Positions 23,739-30,913 of a stretch of 42,400 bases of DNA are shown piece by piece. The translations under genes and the position numbers were made by a program. The notes under the pieces are model-generated. The model did not search any database, was not told the DNA's origin, and worked only from the letters and a program-made list of their open reading frames with translations. How positions within the stretch are numbered: the first letter of the stretch is position 1; every line of letters begins with the position of its first letter. Source of the stretch: a virus; IMG/VR virus record IMGVR_UViG_3300025105_000001, positions 1 through 42,400 of that record; one strand, given 5' to 3'.

Positions 23739-24235
23739 CGCCGCTTCAGCCTCTCCAGCCACTCTTCGACGGGCAGGTGACCCGTCTTCCGGAGGGTGAA
23801 AATCAGCCAGGCGACGCCGACCGTGGCGGTGATGAGGGCTATCTTGTCCACCAGGGACGGGTGCCCTCCGTTGACGGGAGTGACCCGCAGGAAGACCCAC
23901 GCGACGACCAGCAGCGCGATGACAAAGGCTATGGCCAGCAGCGCCGCGACGACCGCCGGTGCCCAGGGTGCGCCCTTTTGCCAGCGGATGTACCAGGCCG
24001 CGTTCTCCTCGTCGACGAACACCCGCCTGGCCTCCCGCGGCCAGGGCCGCACGCCCCGGCTGGCAAGCTCTTGCTCAAGCTGGTTTGCCGCCGTGAGGAA
24101 CAGCGGGAAGCGGACACGGAAGTTGACGCGCAGCTCGGCCAGCCCGCCTTCGGGTATGTGGGCGGTCTCGTCGTCGATTATGCGGCTCAGCTCGTGCCAT
24201 CCCCCGGTGGAGACGGTTTCGTAGATGTACGCCAT
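23735..24235 (-). CDS. Two-helix membrane protein
   Basis: 166 aa from ATG 24235. A soluble N-terminal domain of about 90 residues (GGLAELRVNFRVRFPLFLTA), then membrane helices AVVAALLAIAFVIALLVVAW and KIALITATVGVAWLIFTL, and a basic tail ending LKRR. A candidate virion membrane protein. Confidence 0.6.
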   Translation of the reverse strand: MAYIYETVSTGGWHELSRIIDDETAHIPEGGLAELRVNFRVRFPLFLTAANQLEQELASRGVRPWPREARRVFVDEENAAWYIRWQKGAPWAPAVVAALLAIAFVIALLVVAWVFLRVTPVNGGHPSLVDKIALITATVGVAWLIFTLRKTGHLPVEEWLERLKRR

Positions 24236-24239
24236 GCTT

Positions 24240-24764
24240 TCACCCGACGTAGTAGCGGCTCCAGTTGAACCTGGTCTTCGGCGCGCCGACCGCGGCCGCA
24301 ACTTCCTGGTGTATGATGGCGTAGCGGTCGTAGACTTCAAGCACTTCCACGTCGGCCCCGGTCTGCGGGTCCTTGGCGTAGATGTCCCACGCGCAGGTGA
24401 AGGCATCGCCATCCTTCCATACGCCCTTCTTTCCGTCGGCCCAGTTGGTCCGGCGGAAGGTGAAGGTAGCCGACTGGCCGGCCTCAATCCTCTTCGACTG
24501 ACCGGGCCAGGTGCCGACCCGCTCCTGGGCTCTCATCAGCCAGATGGAGCCTTCGATATAGAAGTTGCCGGGGCCGTTGCCGACGTTGGTGATGCTCAGC
24601 TCGGCAGTCACCGGATCTCCCGGCTTCGGCTTGGCCCGGTAGCCCTCCGCGACTTCCCTATAAACCGGCGCGCCGATGAGTAGCCTGAAAGAAGAGCCTG
24701 CGATGTGGATGCGCGGCCGGACGAACACCGGGTATCTGGCCGCCGTCTTCAGCAGGGTTAGCAA
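24240..24764 (-). CDS. Beta-sandwich structural protein with NWSRYYVG tail
   Basis: 174 aa from TTG 24764 (GGGAGGTGA upstream). Residues about 45-140 look like an immunoglobulin-like sandwich (GDPVTAELSITNVGNGPGNF, QSATFTFRRTNW, AFTCAWDIYA). The last residues, KTRFNWSRYYVG, are nearly the same as the end of the next protein (KIRLNWSRYYVG), and the coding DNA is near-identical over about 40 bp. The shared tail may be a docking or sorting tag. Confidence 0.6.
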   Translation of the reverse strand: MLTLLKTAARYPVFVRPRIHIAGSSFRLLIGAPVYREVAEGYRAKPKPGDPVTAELSITNVGNGPGNFYIEGSIWLMRAQERVGTWPGQSKRIEAGQSATFTFRRTNWADGKKGVWKDGDAFTCAWDIYAKDPQTGADVEVLEVYDRYAIIHQEVAAAVGAPKTRFNWSRYYVG

Positions 24765-24776
24765 AGTCTCACCTCC

Positions 24777-25184
24777 CTAGCCGACGTAGTAGCGGCTCCA
24801 GTTGAGCCTGATCTTGGGCCGGCCGACTGCTTCCGGAGGCCTTTCAGGCGGAACTTCCTTCGGGGGTAACGGGACCTCCGGAAGTTCTTTAGGCAGAACT
24901 TCTTTCGGGGGTAACGGGACCTCCGGAAGTTCTTTAGGCGGAATCTTCGGCAGCTCCTCCGGCGGAACTTCCTCTGGCGGAATCTCCTTCTCCGGAACCT
25001 CCTCCGGAGGCTTCTCCCACGGGGGTTTTTCTTCCGCCCGCGCCCACTCCGGCTTAAAGATCAGAATCATCGCGATCAGCCCGAGGGAACCGGCGGCCAG
25101 CCCATATAGGGGCCACTTGCGAACCTCGGTACCCTTCTTCTCCTTTACGCCTTCGGGTGGCTTTTCGAGAGCCAAGTTATCCAC
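24777..25184 (-). CDS. Membrane-anchored Pro/Glu-repeat protein with NWSRYYVG tail
   Basis: 135 aa from GTG 25184. A short charged N terminus, one membrane helix (WPLYGLAAGSLGLIAMILIF), then about 75 residues of tandem acidic proline repeats (PPEEVPEKEIPPEEVPPEEL; PEVPLPPKEVLPKEL twice), ending KIRLNWSRYYVG. The plan, anchor plus stiff spacer plus tag, suggests a spacer linking a membrane to the capsid shell. That role is inference. Confidence 0.6.
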   Translation of the reverse strand: MDNLALEKPPEGVKEKKGTEVRKWPLYGLAAGSLGLIAMILIFKPEWARAEEKPPWEKPPEEVPEKEIPPEEVPPEELPKIPPKELPEVPLPPKEVLPKELPEVPLPPKEVPPERPPEAVGRPKIRLNWSRYYVG

Positions 25185-25536
25185 CCGCCATTTCCAGAAG
25201 TCTCTTCCACACCGCGGCCACCTGGCCCCGCAGCCACAGGTGGTTGCGGGCCAGAATGTCCCTCTTGTCCGGATTCAGGCGCTCCATCGTTCTCGCCAAA
25301 ATCGTATCAAAGTCGTCTGGCGAGAAGCAACCGACATAGCGCCGCAGGGTTCCGGTCACTTGCTGGGGCTGGAAGCGGCGGTACAGCTCCCGCTCCAGGA
25401 CCGGCACGAGATTCTGCCCGACCAGAGCCTCGGCGTCGGCTCCGTTGATATGCTCGGCGAGGTGGTGGGCAAGGATCGTGAACACCCGCTGCCGCGCGAA
25501 AGCCACCGCGAACCTGCCCAGGGCATCAGAGGTCAA
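25177..25536 (-). CDS. Helical hypothetical protein
   Basis: 119 aa from TTG 25536, overlapping both neighbours. Wholly helical, containing VFTILAHHLAEHINGADAEA and FDTILARTMERLNPDKRDIL, with the ending WKRLLEMAGG. No family recognised. Confidence 0.5.
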   Translation of the reverse strand: MTSDALGRFAVAFARQRVFTILAHHLAEHINGADAEALVGQNLVPVLERELYRRFQPQQVTGTLRRYVGCFSPDDFDTILARTMERLNPDKRDILARNHLWLRGQVAAVWKRLLEMAGG

Positions 25537-26479
25537 CGGTCATTCCCCCTCCCGGCCGCGACGGGTAGGGTTGCGGGGGTGGCGGCTGGGCCTGCGGCTG
25601 CGCGTGGGGCGGCGAAGGGGTCGGCGGCGGAGGTGGCGCGCTCCGGCTGGCTATCGCTTCCGCCACCGCGGCCACGAGCTCAGTCAGAGGCCCCCTTAGG
25701 GCCTCCAGCCCATTACGAAGGTTTTCCATTCTTTCTCTTTCCAGACGCAATTGCTCCCGACGGAATTCCCTGTCCCGCTCATCCTCCAGGATGAGGCGCA
25801 GGACCTCGGTCTTGATCCCCCCAACCAGGGCCTCCCGCCGCATGTCGTCGCCGTCCCGCCGGGCGCGGAAGTATTCGGCAAGCTGCTCGGCCAGCGAGAG
25901 ACTTTCCTTAACTGCTTCCAGCGGGCTGGCGGGCTTCTGCTGTTGAACCAGGGCTCCGGTTACCTGGTTTCGCAACACGTCGGCCAGTGCCTGCTGGATG
26001 GCAGCCGTAATGGGGTCGACAGCGGGCCGCCTCGCCTCCTCCGTCAGCCGGCGCACCTCGCTCAGGCTGCTCTGGACACTCTGGATCAGGGCCTCCATTT
26101 GGGCCTTCACGGCTTCCGCCCTGGCCACCTGAACCTCCTCCCTTGCCTTCTCTATCTCCTGGCTCATCTCGCGCCGCATGTCTCTCTCCTCCCGGGCTAT
26201 GGACCGGAAGGTTTCCGCGGCTTCCTTATGTATGCCGGTAATGGTACCCAGATCCAGACCGGCCTCCTTTAGATGCTTCAACCCCTCCAGAGGGCTCGGC
26301 TCCGACGTGGAAATCAGATCTTTTAACATGCTTACCGCCGACTTGGCCTTGTGGGCATCCACCAACTCGCCGACGCCCTCGCTGACGATTCGCATGAGGT
26401 TGCGGACCGGCACTTCCTGGTGTCCGTTCCCGGCCTGCTGCTCCACCAGGCTACCCCTCAGGACACTTGCGACCCCCAT
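25526..26479 (-). CDS. Long coiled-coil protein (scaffold candidate)
   Basis: 317 aa from ATG 26479. Residues about 70-265 are charged helices with coiled-coil character (EERDMRREMSQEIEKAREEV; FRREQLRLERERMENLRNGL), and the last 40 residues are Pro/Gln-rich. Being early in the structural operon and rod-like, it could be an assembly scaffold or a length determinant. It overlaps its upstream neighbour by 22 bases. Confidence 0.6.
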   Translation of the reverse strand: MGVASVLRGSLVEQQAGNGHQEVPVRNLMRIVSEGVGELVDAHKAKSAVSMLKDLISTSEPSPLEGLKHLKEAGLDLGTITGIHKEAAETFRSIAREERDMRREMSQEIEKAREEVQVARAEAVKAQMEALIQSVQSSLSEVRRLTEEARRPAVDPITAAIQQALADVLRNQVTGALVQQQKPASPLEAVKESLSLAEQLAEYFRARRDGDDMRREALVGGIKTEVLRLILEDERDREFRREQLRLERERMENLRNGLEALRGPLTELVAAVAEAIASRSAPPPPPTPSPPHAQPQAQPPPPQPYPSRPGGGMTVDL

Positions 26480-27036
26480 TCCATCTCCTCCTTGATTTTC
26501 AACCTTTCGATAGATTTTGCCAGCAGAATGTCGAACCCGAGCTCGCTGGCGTGCTCGGCGTAGAAGGTAAAGATGCACTCCTCGACCCAGCGAGCGAAGC
26601 TCTGCGGCGTATCGTCGTAGTCGTCCGGCCACTTCAGCCGGGCCAGGTCGAACAGGATCCAGAGGGCGGGATCGAGGTCCACATCCACCAGTTTCATCCT
26701 GACCCTGGTCGTGGACGCCGTGCGAGCCTCCTGCCCGCCGCGGCCGGCGTCTTTCTTCTTCACGTAGCCCAGCCGGACGGCGTTCCGCATGTCCGGCCCC
26801 CTGACCAGCATGATTCCCCTCCGGTCAAACAACCCCTCGACCATCCCCATCGCCTGCATGCCCCCATGGTCGGTCCGGATGTGGGAAAACAGGGCGCGAT
26901 AACCTTCGCCGTCCCCCGACTCCGGAAAACTCTGGCCGCACTGGCAGCGCCATACCATCTCTTGTGGCCCGTCGGGGGCGTCGGGGTCCGGGCGATGGAC
27001 CTCTTTCTCGGGATGGCGCTCCCTCTTCTTGGCCAT
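26458..27036 (-). CDS. C2H2-like zinc-finger protein, first gene of structural operon
   Basis: 192 aa from ATG 27036 (AAGGAGGGAGGG upstream). Residues about 30-57 hold CQCGQSF...ALFSHIRTDHGG, a CxC-x-HxxxxH zinc finger. The rest is mixed, with an aromatic acidic region (LDPALWILFDLARLKWPDDY). As the first gene after the operator array it could be an autoregulator of the structural operon, or a virion DNA-binding protein. Confidence 0.6.
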   Translation of the reverse strand: MAKKRERHPEKEVHRPDPDAPDGPQEMVWRCQCGQSFPESGDGEGYRALFSHIRTDHGGMQAMGMVEGLFDRRGIMLVRGPDMRNAVRLGYVKKKDAGRGGQEARTASTTRVRMKLVDVDLDPALWILFDLARLKWPDDYDDTPQSFARWVEECIFTFYAEHASELGFDILLAKSIERLKIKEEMEWGSQVS

Positions 27037-27063
27037 ACCCTCCCTCCTTATTCCAGTGTTGGT

Positions 27064-27093
27064 AGTATACAGTCACTCAAGGGGCTCACTCAA
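27064..27093 (-). promoter_or_regulatory. Promoter of the structural operon
   Basis: Reading on the minus strand, TTGAGT (27093-27088) and TATACT (27069-27064) are separated by 18 bases, about 28 bases before the ATG of the first gene. The -35 element is part of a CCTTGAGTG repeat of the operator array, so a protein bound to the array would directly affect RNA polymerase. Confidence 0.55.
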
Positions 27094-27187
27094 GGTTCCA
27101 GAAACTGGTCACTCAAGGGTCCACTCAAGGTTCCAGTAATTAGTCACTCAAGGTTCACTCAAGACTCCAGAAACTGGTCACTCAAGG
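27074..27187. repeat. Iteron-like operator array (7 x CACTCAAG in 35-bp units)
   Basis: CACTCAAG begins at 27074, 27087, 27110, 27122, 27145, 27156 and 27179. The steps are 13, 23, 12, 23, 11 and 23, so pairs of sites recur every 34-36 bp, with similar sequence between them (TTCCAGAAACTGGT). It lies between the divergent structural operon and the plus-strand operon starting at 27333. This fits a regulator-binding array; an iteron origin is the alternative. It is not a CRISPR because the intervening bases are conserved. Confidence 0.85.
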
Positions 27188-27272
27188 GTCCGCCCAAAAA
27201 CAGTCTAGCAAAGGGAGGCGCGCGAAGTAAAACCGGTCCCTGGAAGAAGCAGGAAAGCCGCGGGCCGCGGGT

Positions 27273-27302
27273 TTGACGCCGCCGAAAGAAGGAAGATACG
27301 AT
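27273..27302 (+). promoter_or_regulatory. Promoter of the 27.3 kb rightward operon
   Basis: TTGACG at 27273-27278 and TACGAT at 27297-27302 with an 18-base spacer, 30 bases before the GTG of the JAMM gene. It lies beyond the operator array, divergent from the structural promoter. Confidence 0.5.
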
Positions 27303-27332
27303 AGTGGCGAGAGGGGCGCAAGAGGTGGTTCC

Positions 27333-28001
27333 GTGCCGGAAGACTATCTGATAACATTCGAATTTAGTTTCGATCTCATCGACCGACTCATCGACGAAAT
27401 CGGGCCGCGTGGGACGTGCCGGTTGCTCGAACCGATGGCCGCCCAGGCCAGGAAGGCCGCCAGGCTCCACGCCAGGACCGGCCGCGAGCACGGATTCGCC
27501 ATCTGTATGCGCCGCGGGGCCGATCCCAAAAAATTGAAGAGAGGCGACATTAAAGCCGGCCCGATCGTCGCCGGCGAAGAGTACGAAATAAGGATTCCCG
27601 AGATGAAGTGCGACCCGCCTTACGAAAAGATCGGTGATGTTCACACACACGACGAATCGCCGGAACCGTCGCCGCCGGACATCATAAATGCGCCCATTGG
27701 CTGCGTGGTAAGCGCAAAGACGGGCGAAGCCCGGTGCTACTCGACCGAGGCCCCAGAGTGCTGGAAGTATGCGAAAGTTTTCAGGGAACTATATTCCATC
27801 AGGCTGTCATTGCTGGAATGGCTCCTAGACCTGGATAAGAATGCACGGGCCGGGAAAATAAGTAAGGAAGAGTATGTTGAAAAGAAGACCCGGGTGTGGA
27901 GGGAAATCGACAAATGGGAGCAGGAAACTATTCGGAAAACAGACGAGTTTTTAGATCGGTGTGGTTGCCGCGCCACGGTGAAACTAGACGGAGAGGCTTA
28001 G
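27333..28001 (+). CDS. JAMM/MPN-domain protein (JAB metalloprotease-like)
   Basis: 222 aa from GTG 27333 (AAGAGGTGG upstream). JAMM elements: Glu 52 in GREHGFAICM, then GDVHTHDESPEPSPPDI giving His 104, His 106, Ser 113 and Asp 116 (HxH-x6-SxxD; the usual spacing is x7). This is the zinc site of JAB/MPN isopeptidases and metalloproteases. The last 80 residues are helical (WLLDLDKNARAGKISKEEYV) with a CGC near the end. It may process a viral precursor or a host protein. No ubiquitin-like partner was seen. Confidence 0.75.
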   Translation: MPEDYLITFEFSFDLIDRLIDEIGPRGTCRLLEPMAAQARKAARLHARTGREHGFAICMRRGADPKKLKRGDIKAGPIVAGEEYEIRIPEMKCDPPYEKIGDVHTHDESPEPSPPDIINAPIGCVVSAKTGEARCYSTEAPECWKYAKVFRELYSIRLSLLEWLLDLDKNARAGKISKEEYVEKKTRVWREIDKWEQETIRKTDEFLDRCGCRATVKLDGEA

Positions 28002-28002
28002 A

Positions 28003-28650
28003 ATGCGCGAACTCATCCGCCCTATGGTGGGCCTAATCCTGCATCTCAGCGCAAGCCAGCTTGCCCGCACCCGGCCCCGGATCCCGAGTCGGGTGGAACA
28101 GATCGAGAAACGGCTGGCCGAGCTGGACACCATAGAAAAGGAAATGTGCCGGGAAGAAGAGGGCCGTCCGGTCTTCCCCATGCCCGTCCCAGAGGACGTG
28201 AGTGTCGGATGCGTCCCGTGCGCCCGGGCGCACCTGTCCACCGTGGCCGGTAGCCTGAAGGAAGCCCTGCGGTTCGCGCGGGAGGAAGGCATCATGCATC
28301 CAGAGGTCCAGTCTCGCCTCCAGACGGCCGAGGAGGACATCACGGCCGTCGAAAGACACGACTGGACGCCGGAAAAGATCCTGCGGTCCCCGCCGGAGGA
28401 GCAAGAAGTCATTAGGAGATTTCTCCCAAGGCTGAGGGCGCTCCGCCAGGGCGTGATGACCGTGGCCTCGGTAGAGGATCTGGAGCAGGTGGCCGCCGAG
28501 GCCGGCAAGCTAGCGACTGACTTCCGGCTGGAGGTCTTACGCCTGCGGGGCGTGGACGTGGGTCAGATCGTGGAGCTGGCCAGAAAGGTTGAGGCCGGTG
28601 AGATAACAATGGAAGAGGCCAAGAAGATAGTAGCCAGGACCGGAGGGTAA
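28003..28650 (+). CDS. Helical hypothetical protein
   Basis: 215 aa from ATG 28003, one base after the JAMM gene stop. Mostly helical and charged (RVEQIEKRLAELDTIEKEMC, LQTAEEDITAVERHDWTPEK) with a CVPCARAH Cys pair at about residues 70-77. No family recognised; probably in one operon with its neighbours. Confidence 0.6.
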   Translation: MRELIRPMVGLILHLSASQLARTRPRIPSRVEQIEKRLAELDTIEKEMCREEEGRPVFPMPVPEDVSVGCVPCARAHLSTVAGSLKEALRFAREEGIMHPEVQSRLQTAEEDITAVERHDWTPEKILRSPPEEQEVIRRFLPRLRALRQGVMTVASVEDLEQVAAEAGKLATDFRLEVLRLRGVDVGQIVELARKVEAGEITMEEAKKIVARTGG

Positions 28651-28655
28651 TTCGG

Positions 28656-29096
28656 ATGCCAAACAGCGGCGCGCCGAGCCTGGATGTGGAGAAAATCATA
28701 AAGGAACTTCTCGACCTGGCCGACAAGCGAATCATGCTTACCTACGGTAAGGTCGACCTTACTGTCGAGATATACCAGATCTTGAGCGCCCTCCTGGGCG
28801 AGGCCAACAGATGCGATATTTACGGCACCCTGGATTCAGCAAGAAAGGCCGGCAGACTCGAAGAAGCCACCAAAATTCACGCCGGAAAGAAATTCTCCGA
28901 AGAGAGAATCAAAAAATATGCCGAAGAGTTTGGTCCGGATGTGACGGGAGACCCGTGGCCGCTCATAGAGGAGGCGGTCGATCGAGCCATAACGGCTGCC
29001 GGTTACCGGTTCGAGCAAAACTGCGGCCTGTCGAAACGGTTTATGAAGAGATGGCAGGCGCCGCCCGGGCCGGAACCGGGGCTGCCGCAATTATAA
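28656..29096 (+). CDS. Helical hypothetical protein
   Basis: 146 aa from ATG 28656, six bases after the previous gene. Helical (DVEKIIKELLDLADKRIML, SEERIKKYAEEFGPDVTGD) with a Pro-rich C terminus. No domain recognised. Confidence 0.55.
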   Translation: MPNSGAPSLDVEKIIKELLDLADKRIMLTYGKVDLTVEIYQILSALLGEANRCDIYGTLDSARKAGRLEEATKIHAGKKFSEERIKKYAEEFGPDVTGDPWPLIEEAVDRAITAAGYRFEQNCGLSKRFMKRWQAPPGPEPGLPQL

Positions 29097-29131
29097 AATG
29101 CGCAAGAAATAAAGAGGAGGATTCTCTATAT

Positions 29132-29176
29132 ATGCCTGGAAGACGTTCCAAACTGGAGAGTGAAGTCAGAAAATGA
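29132..29176 (+). other. Possible 14-residue leader peptide and A/T-rich gap
   Basis: In the 263-base gap 29097-29359, an excellent AAGAGGAGG precedes ATG 29132 and a 14-codon ORF (MPGRRSKLESEVRK). The rest of the gap is A/T-richer than its surroundings and holds no other ORF or clear hairpin terminator that I see. A leader peptide or decayed gene are both possible. Confidence 0.3.
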
Positions 29177-29359
29177 GTTAACTCGTTACCCCACGCCGAA
29201 AAATCAGAAATTGGAGTCTTTATTTTCAACGCCACGATACTTTCTTTGAAGAACTGTAGCGTAGAAACCTTCTTGATGTTCACACATTATCACATCAAAA
29301 AATAATGCGTCAGAGTCCCGGTTCCTCGGTCTACGACGCGTCCCAAAGGAAGTGATAGA

Positions 29360-29560
29360 TTGGCAATCAAAGAAGCGGTCATTGAGGAGCTCGTATCCCT
29401 CATTGAAAAAAGCTCGAACTACCGCTGCCACAAAACCACCCCTCAGGGCATTCCAATCGACGAAATCGAGCTGCCGGTCTGGGTCTACGAGGGCCTGAAA
29501 AAGGCCGGCTACAGGTACGTGGAGGACGTCCTGAAAGCGGTGGCAAGAACGCAAAAGTAG
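29360..29560 (+). CDS. RNA polymerase alpha-CTD-like mini-protein
   Basis: 66 aa from TTG 29360 (AAAGGAAGTG upstream). IDEIELPVWVYEGLKKAGYR and VEDVLKAV match the helix-hairpin-helix segment of bacterial RpoA C-terminal domains (LELSVRSYNCLKRAGI...TVGDLL). Only the C-terminal-domain-like half is present. A free alpha-CTD-like module could bind promoter DNA or sigma and redirect host RNA polymerase. The match is by eye and short. Confidence 0.55.
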   Translation: MAIKEAVIEELVSLIEKSSNYRCHKTTPQGIPIDEIELPVWVYEGLKKAGYRYVEDVLKAVARTQK

Positions 29561-29584
29561 CATCTCGAAAGGAGGTATAAAGCC

Positions 29585-29857
29585 GTGCCCTATCACCCCC
29601 CGGGTTCCGTCCTGCTCCGCGAGGAGATAAAGGGGCTTATAGACCGCTTCGTGGCCAAAAAAGACGCCCCGGAGGTGGAACGCACCGTCGAGCGGGCCGC
29701 GCGGGATGCTGAAAAGTGCAACTTCAGGAGCGCGACCATCGGCTTGACAGAGGTCCTGAAGCTGGAGGAGAAACGCAAGATTCCGGCGCAATTGCGCGAC
29801 AAGGCCATCGCCCTGGTCGAAGCCATCATGGCGGAAAAGTGCGGCTGCCGCATTTAG
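29585..29857 (+). CDS. Hypothetical helical protein
   Basis: 90 aa from GTG 29585 with AAAGGAGG upstream. Three helices (EEIKGLIDRFVAKKDAPEVE, VERAARDAEKCNFRSA, ALVEAIMAEKCG). No family recognised. Confidence 0.55.
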   Translation: MPYHPPGSVLLREEIKGLIDRFVAKKDAPEVERTVERAARDAEKCNFRSATIGLTEVLKLEEKRKIPAQLRDKAIALVEAIMAEKCGCRI

Positions 29858-29869
29858 GAGGATGCAGCC

Positions 29870-30274
29870 ATGAAGAAACGAACCTGCGCCGAGGCCCTGG
29901 CCTCGCCGGTTGACAAAGAGCTGTGCCATAACTTCCGGGGCGTCCGCCAGCGGGTCATGTGCCGCGCCTGGGAGATGGAAGGTGAGGGTATCCCGTTCGG
30001 CGAGGCGATCTCCAGGGCCTGGGACCAGATGATAGAAGAGTGCCGGGCCATTGGTGCTAGCCCGTCCGAAGAGGAGAAGCCGTCCAAGGTGAAGACGGCC
30101 GTCCTGATCGACAGGGAATCCGGCAATCCAGCCGGGAAAATCGTCCTGGCCGACGACGAGCTGACGGTCTGCTTCGGTGGCGACTGTGCCACGACGCACG
30201 GTGATAAAAGGCTTTATTATGTCGCTCAGGCTTTCTTCGACCGTCTGGGGTATGGCATAAAGGAAGGTGAGTAA
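29870..30274 (+). CDS. Hypothetical Cys-containing protein
   Basis: 134 aa from ATG 29870 (TTAGGAGG upstream). A helical N-terminal half with several Cys, a Ser/Glu linker, then a beta C-terminal half (KTAVLIDRESGNPAGKIVLA). The stop is directly followed by the next ATG. Function unknown. Confidence 0.55.
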   Translation: MKKRTCAEALASPVDKELCHNFRGVRQRVMCRAWEMEGEGIPFGEAISRAWDQMIEECRAIGASPSEEEKPSKVKTAVLIDRESGNPAGKIVLADDELTVCFGGDCATTHGDKRLYYVAQAFFDRLGYGIKEGE

Positions 30275-30553
30275 ATGGAGTGCTTTGAGTGCGAAATCAG
30301 TGGGGCCGTGGCCGCCTTCAAGGAGGCGTGCGATGACCACGGGCTGGACTGCGGGAAGCTCTACGAACTGCTGGACCGGCAGGCGCCGCCGGAGGAATGG
30401 ATCAGGGGCCTGCACGAGCTGCGGGACGAGCACAAGGACCACCCGGCCCGCGAGGCGTTCGACGCGATCCTGGACCGGCTTTGCCACCGGCTCGAAAAGT
30501 CGCCGTATTCCGGCGCGTGCAGGGTTTACACGCCCGGCGAAAACAGCCTATAA
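30275..30553 (+). CDS. Hypothetical helical protein
   Basis: 92 aa from ATG 30275. Starts MECFECEISGAV; helical (ECEISGAVAAFKEACDD, LHELRDEHKDHPAREAFDAI). Its last codons contain the promoter of the following gene. Function unknown. Confidence 0.55.
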   Translation: MECFECEISGAVAAFKEACDDHGLDCGKLYELLDRQAPPEEWIRGLHELRDEHKDHPAREAFDAILDRLCHRLEKSPYSGACRVYTPGENSL

Positions 30554-30554
30554 T
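30525..30554 (+). promoter_or_regulatory. Strong promoter for the 30579 gene
   Basis: TTTACA and a perfect TATAAT with an 18-base spacer, at the very end of the preceding coding region, about 25 bases before the ATG. It is the best consensus promoter in the window and gives this gene its own transcript. Confidence 0.6.
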
Positions 30555-30578
30555 CGTAAGCGAAAGGAGGTTCCATCC

Positions 30579-30833
30579 ATGGCGTCTTTCCCCCTCAGCG
30601 ACATCGGAAGGGTCTCGGTGCACCCGGCGAAAGGCATCTCCTGGAGCAAGAGCACGCTGATCATCAAGCGCCTGGCCTTCCCGAAGGGCGCCATTCCTCC
30701 GCATCTGGTGCAGTACACCGAGAGGTTCACCGCCGCCGCCCGGGAATGCAGGGGCGTGATGACCGGCAAGACCGGGGCCGACAAGATTGTGGCGTTCAAC
30801 GGCTGCATCGGAAGCAGGCTGAAGAGAAGGTAG
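30579..30833 (+). CDS. Small basic protein on its own transcript
   Basis: 84 aa from ATG 30579 (GAAAGGAGG upstream). Starts MASFPLSDIGRVSVHPAKG; basic, with a helix (YTERFTAAARECRGVM) and a tail ending SRLKRR. It is flanked by its own consensus promoter and a 13-bp terminator stem, so it is a single-gene unit that may be expressed when the rest is silent. No HTH motif is evident, so I do not call it a repressor. Confidence 0.6.
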   Translation: MASFPLSDIGRVSVHPAKGISWSKSTLIIKRLAFPKGAIPPHLVQYTERFTAAARECRGVMTGKTGADKIVAFNGCIGSRLKRR

Positions 30834-30867
30834 GCATCCCGGTTCCCGAACCCTCCTCGGCGCACCA

Positions 30868-30905
30868 GGCCCCGGACCGGTACGCAGGCCCGCCGGTCCG
30901 GGGCC
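30868..30905. terminator. Bidirectional hairpin between convergent genes
   Basis: A perfect 13-bp stem GGCCCCGGACCGG (30868-30880) with CCGGTCCGGGGCC (30893-30905), loop of 12, between the stops of the 30579 gene (plus) and the amidase gene (minus). No long U tract follows. Confidence 0.6.
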
Positions 30906-30913
30906 GCTGTTCC

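Noticed and set aside
27074-27187. CRISPR array
   Set aside because: Repeats are 8-9 bases in 35-bp units and the bases between them are conserved, not unique; no cas1/cas2. An operator/iteron array fits better.
29204-30487. 427-codon minus-strand frame
   Set aside because: Antisense to four tightly packed plus-strand genes with good ribosome sites; no start site or motif supports it.
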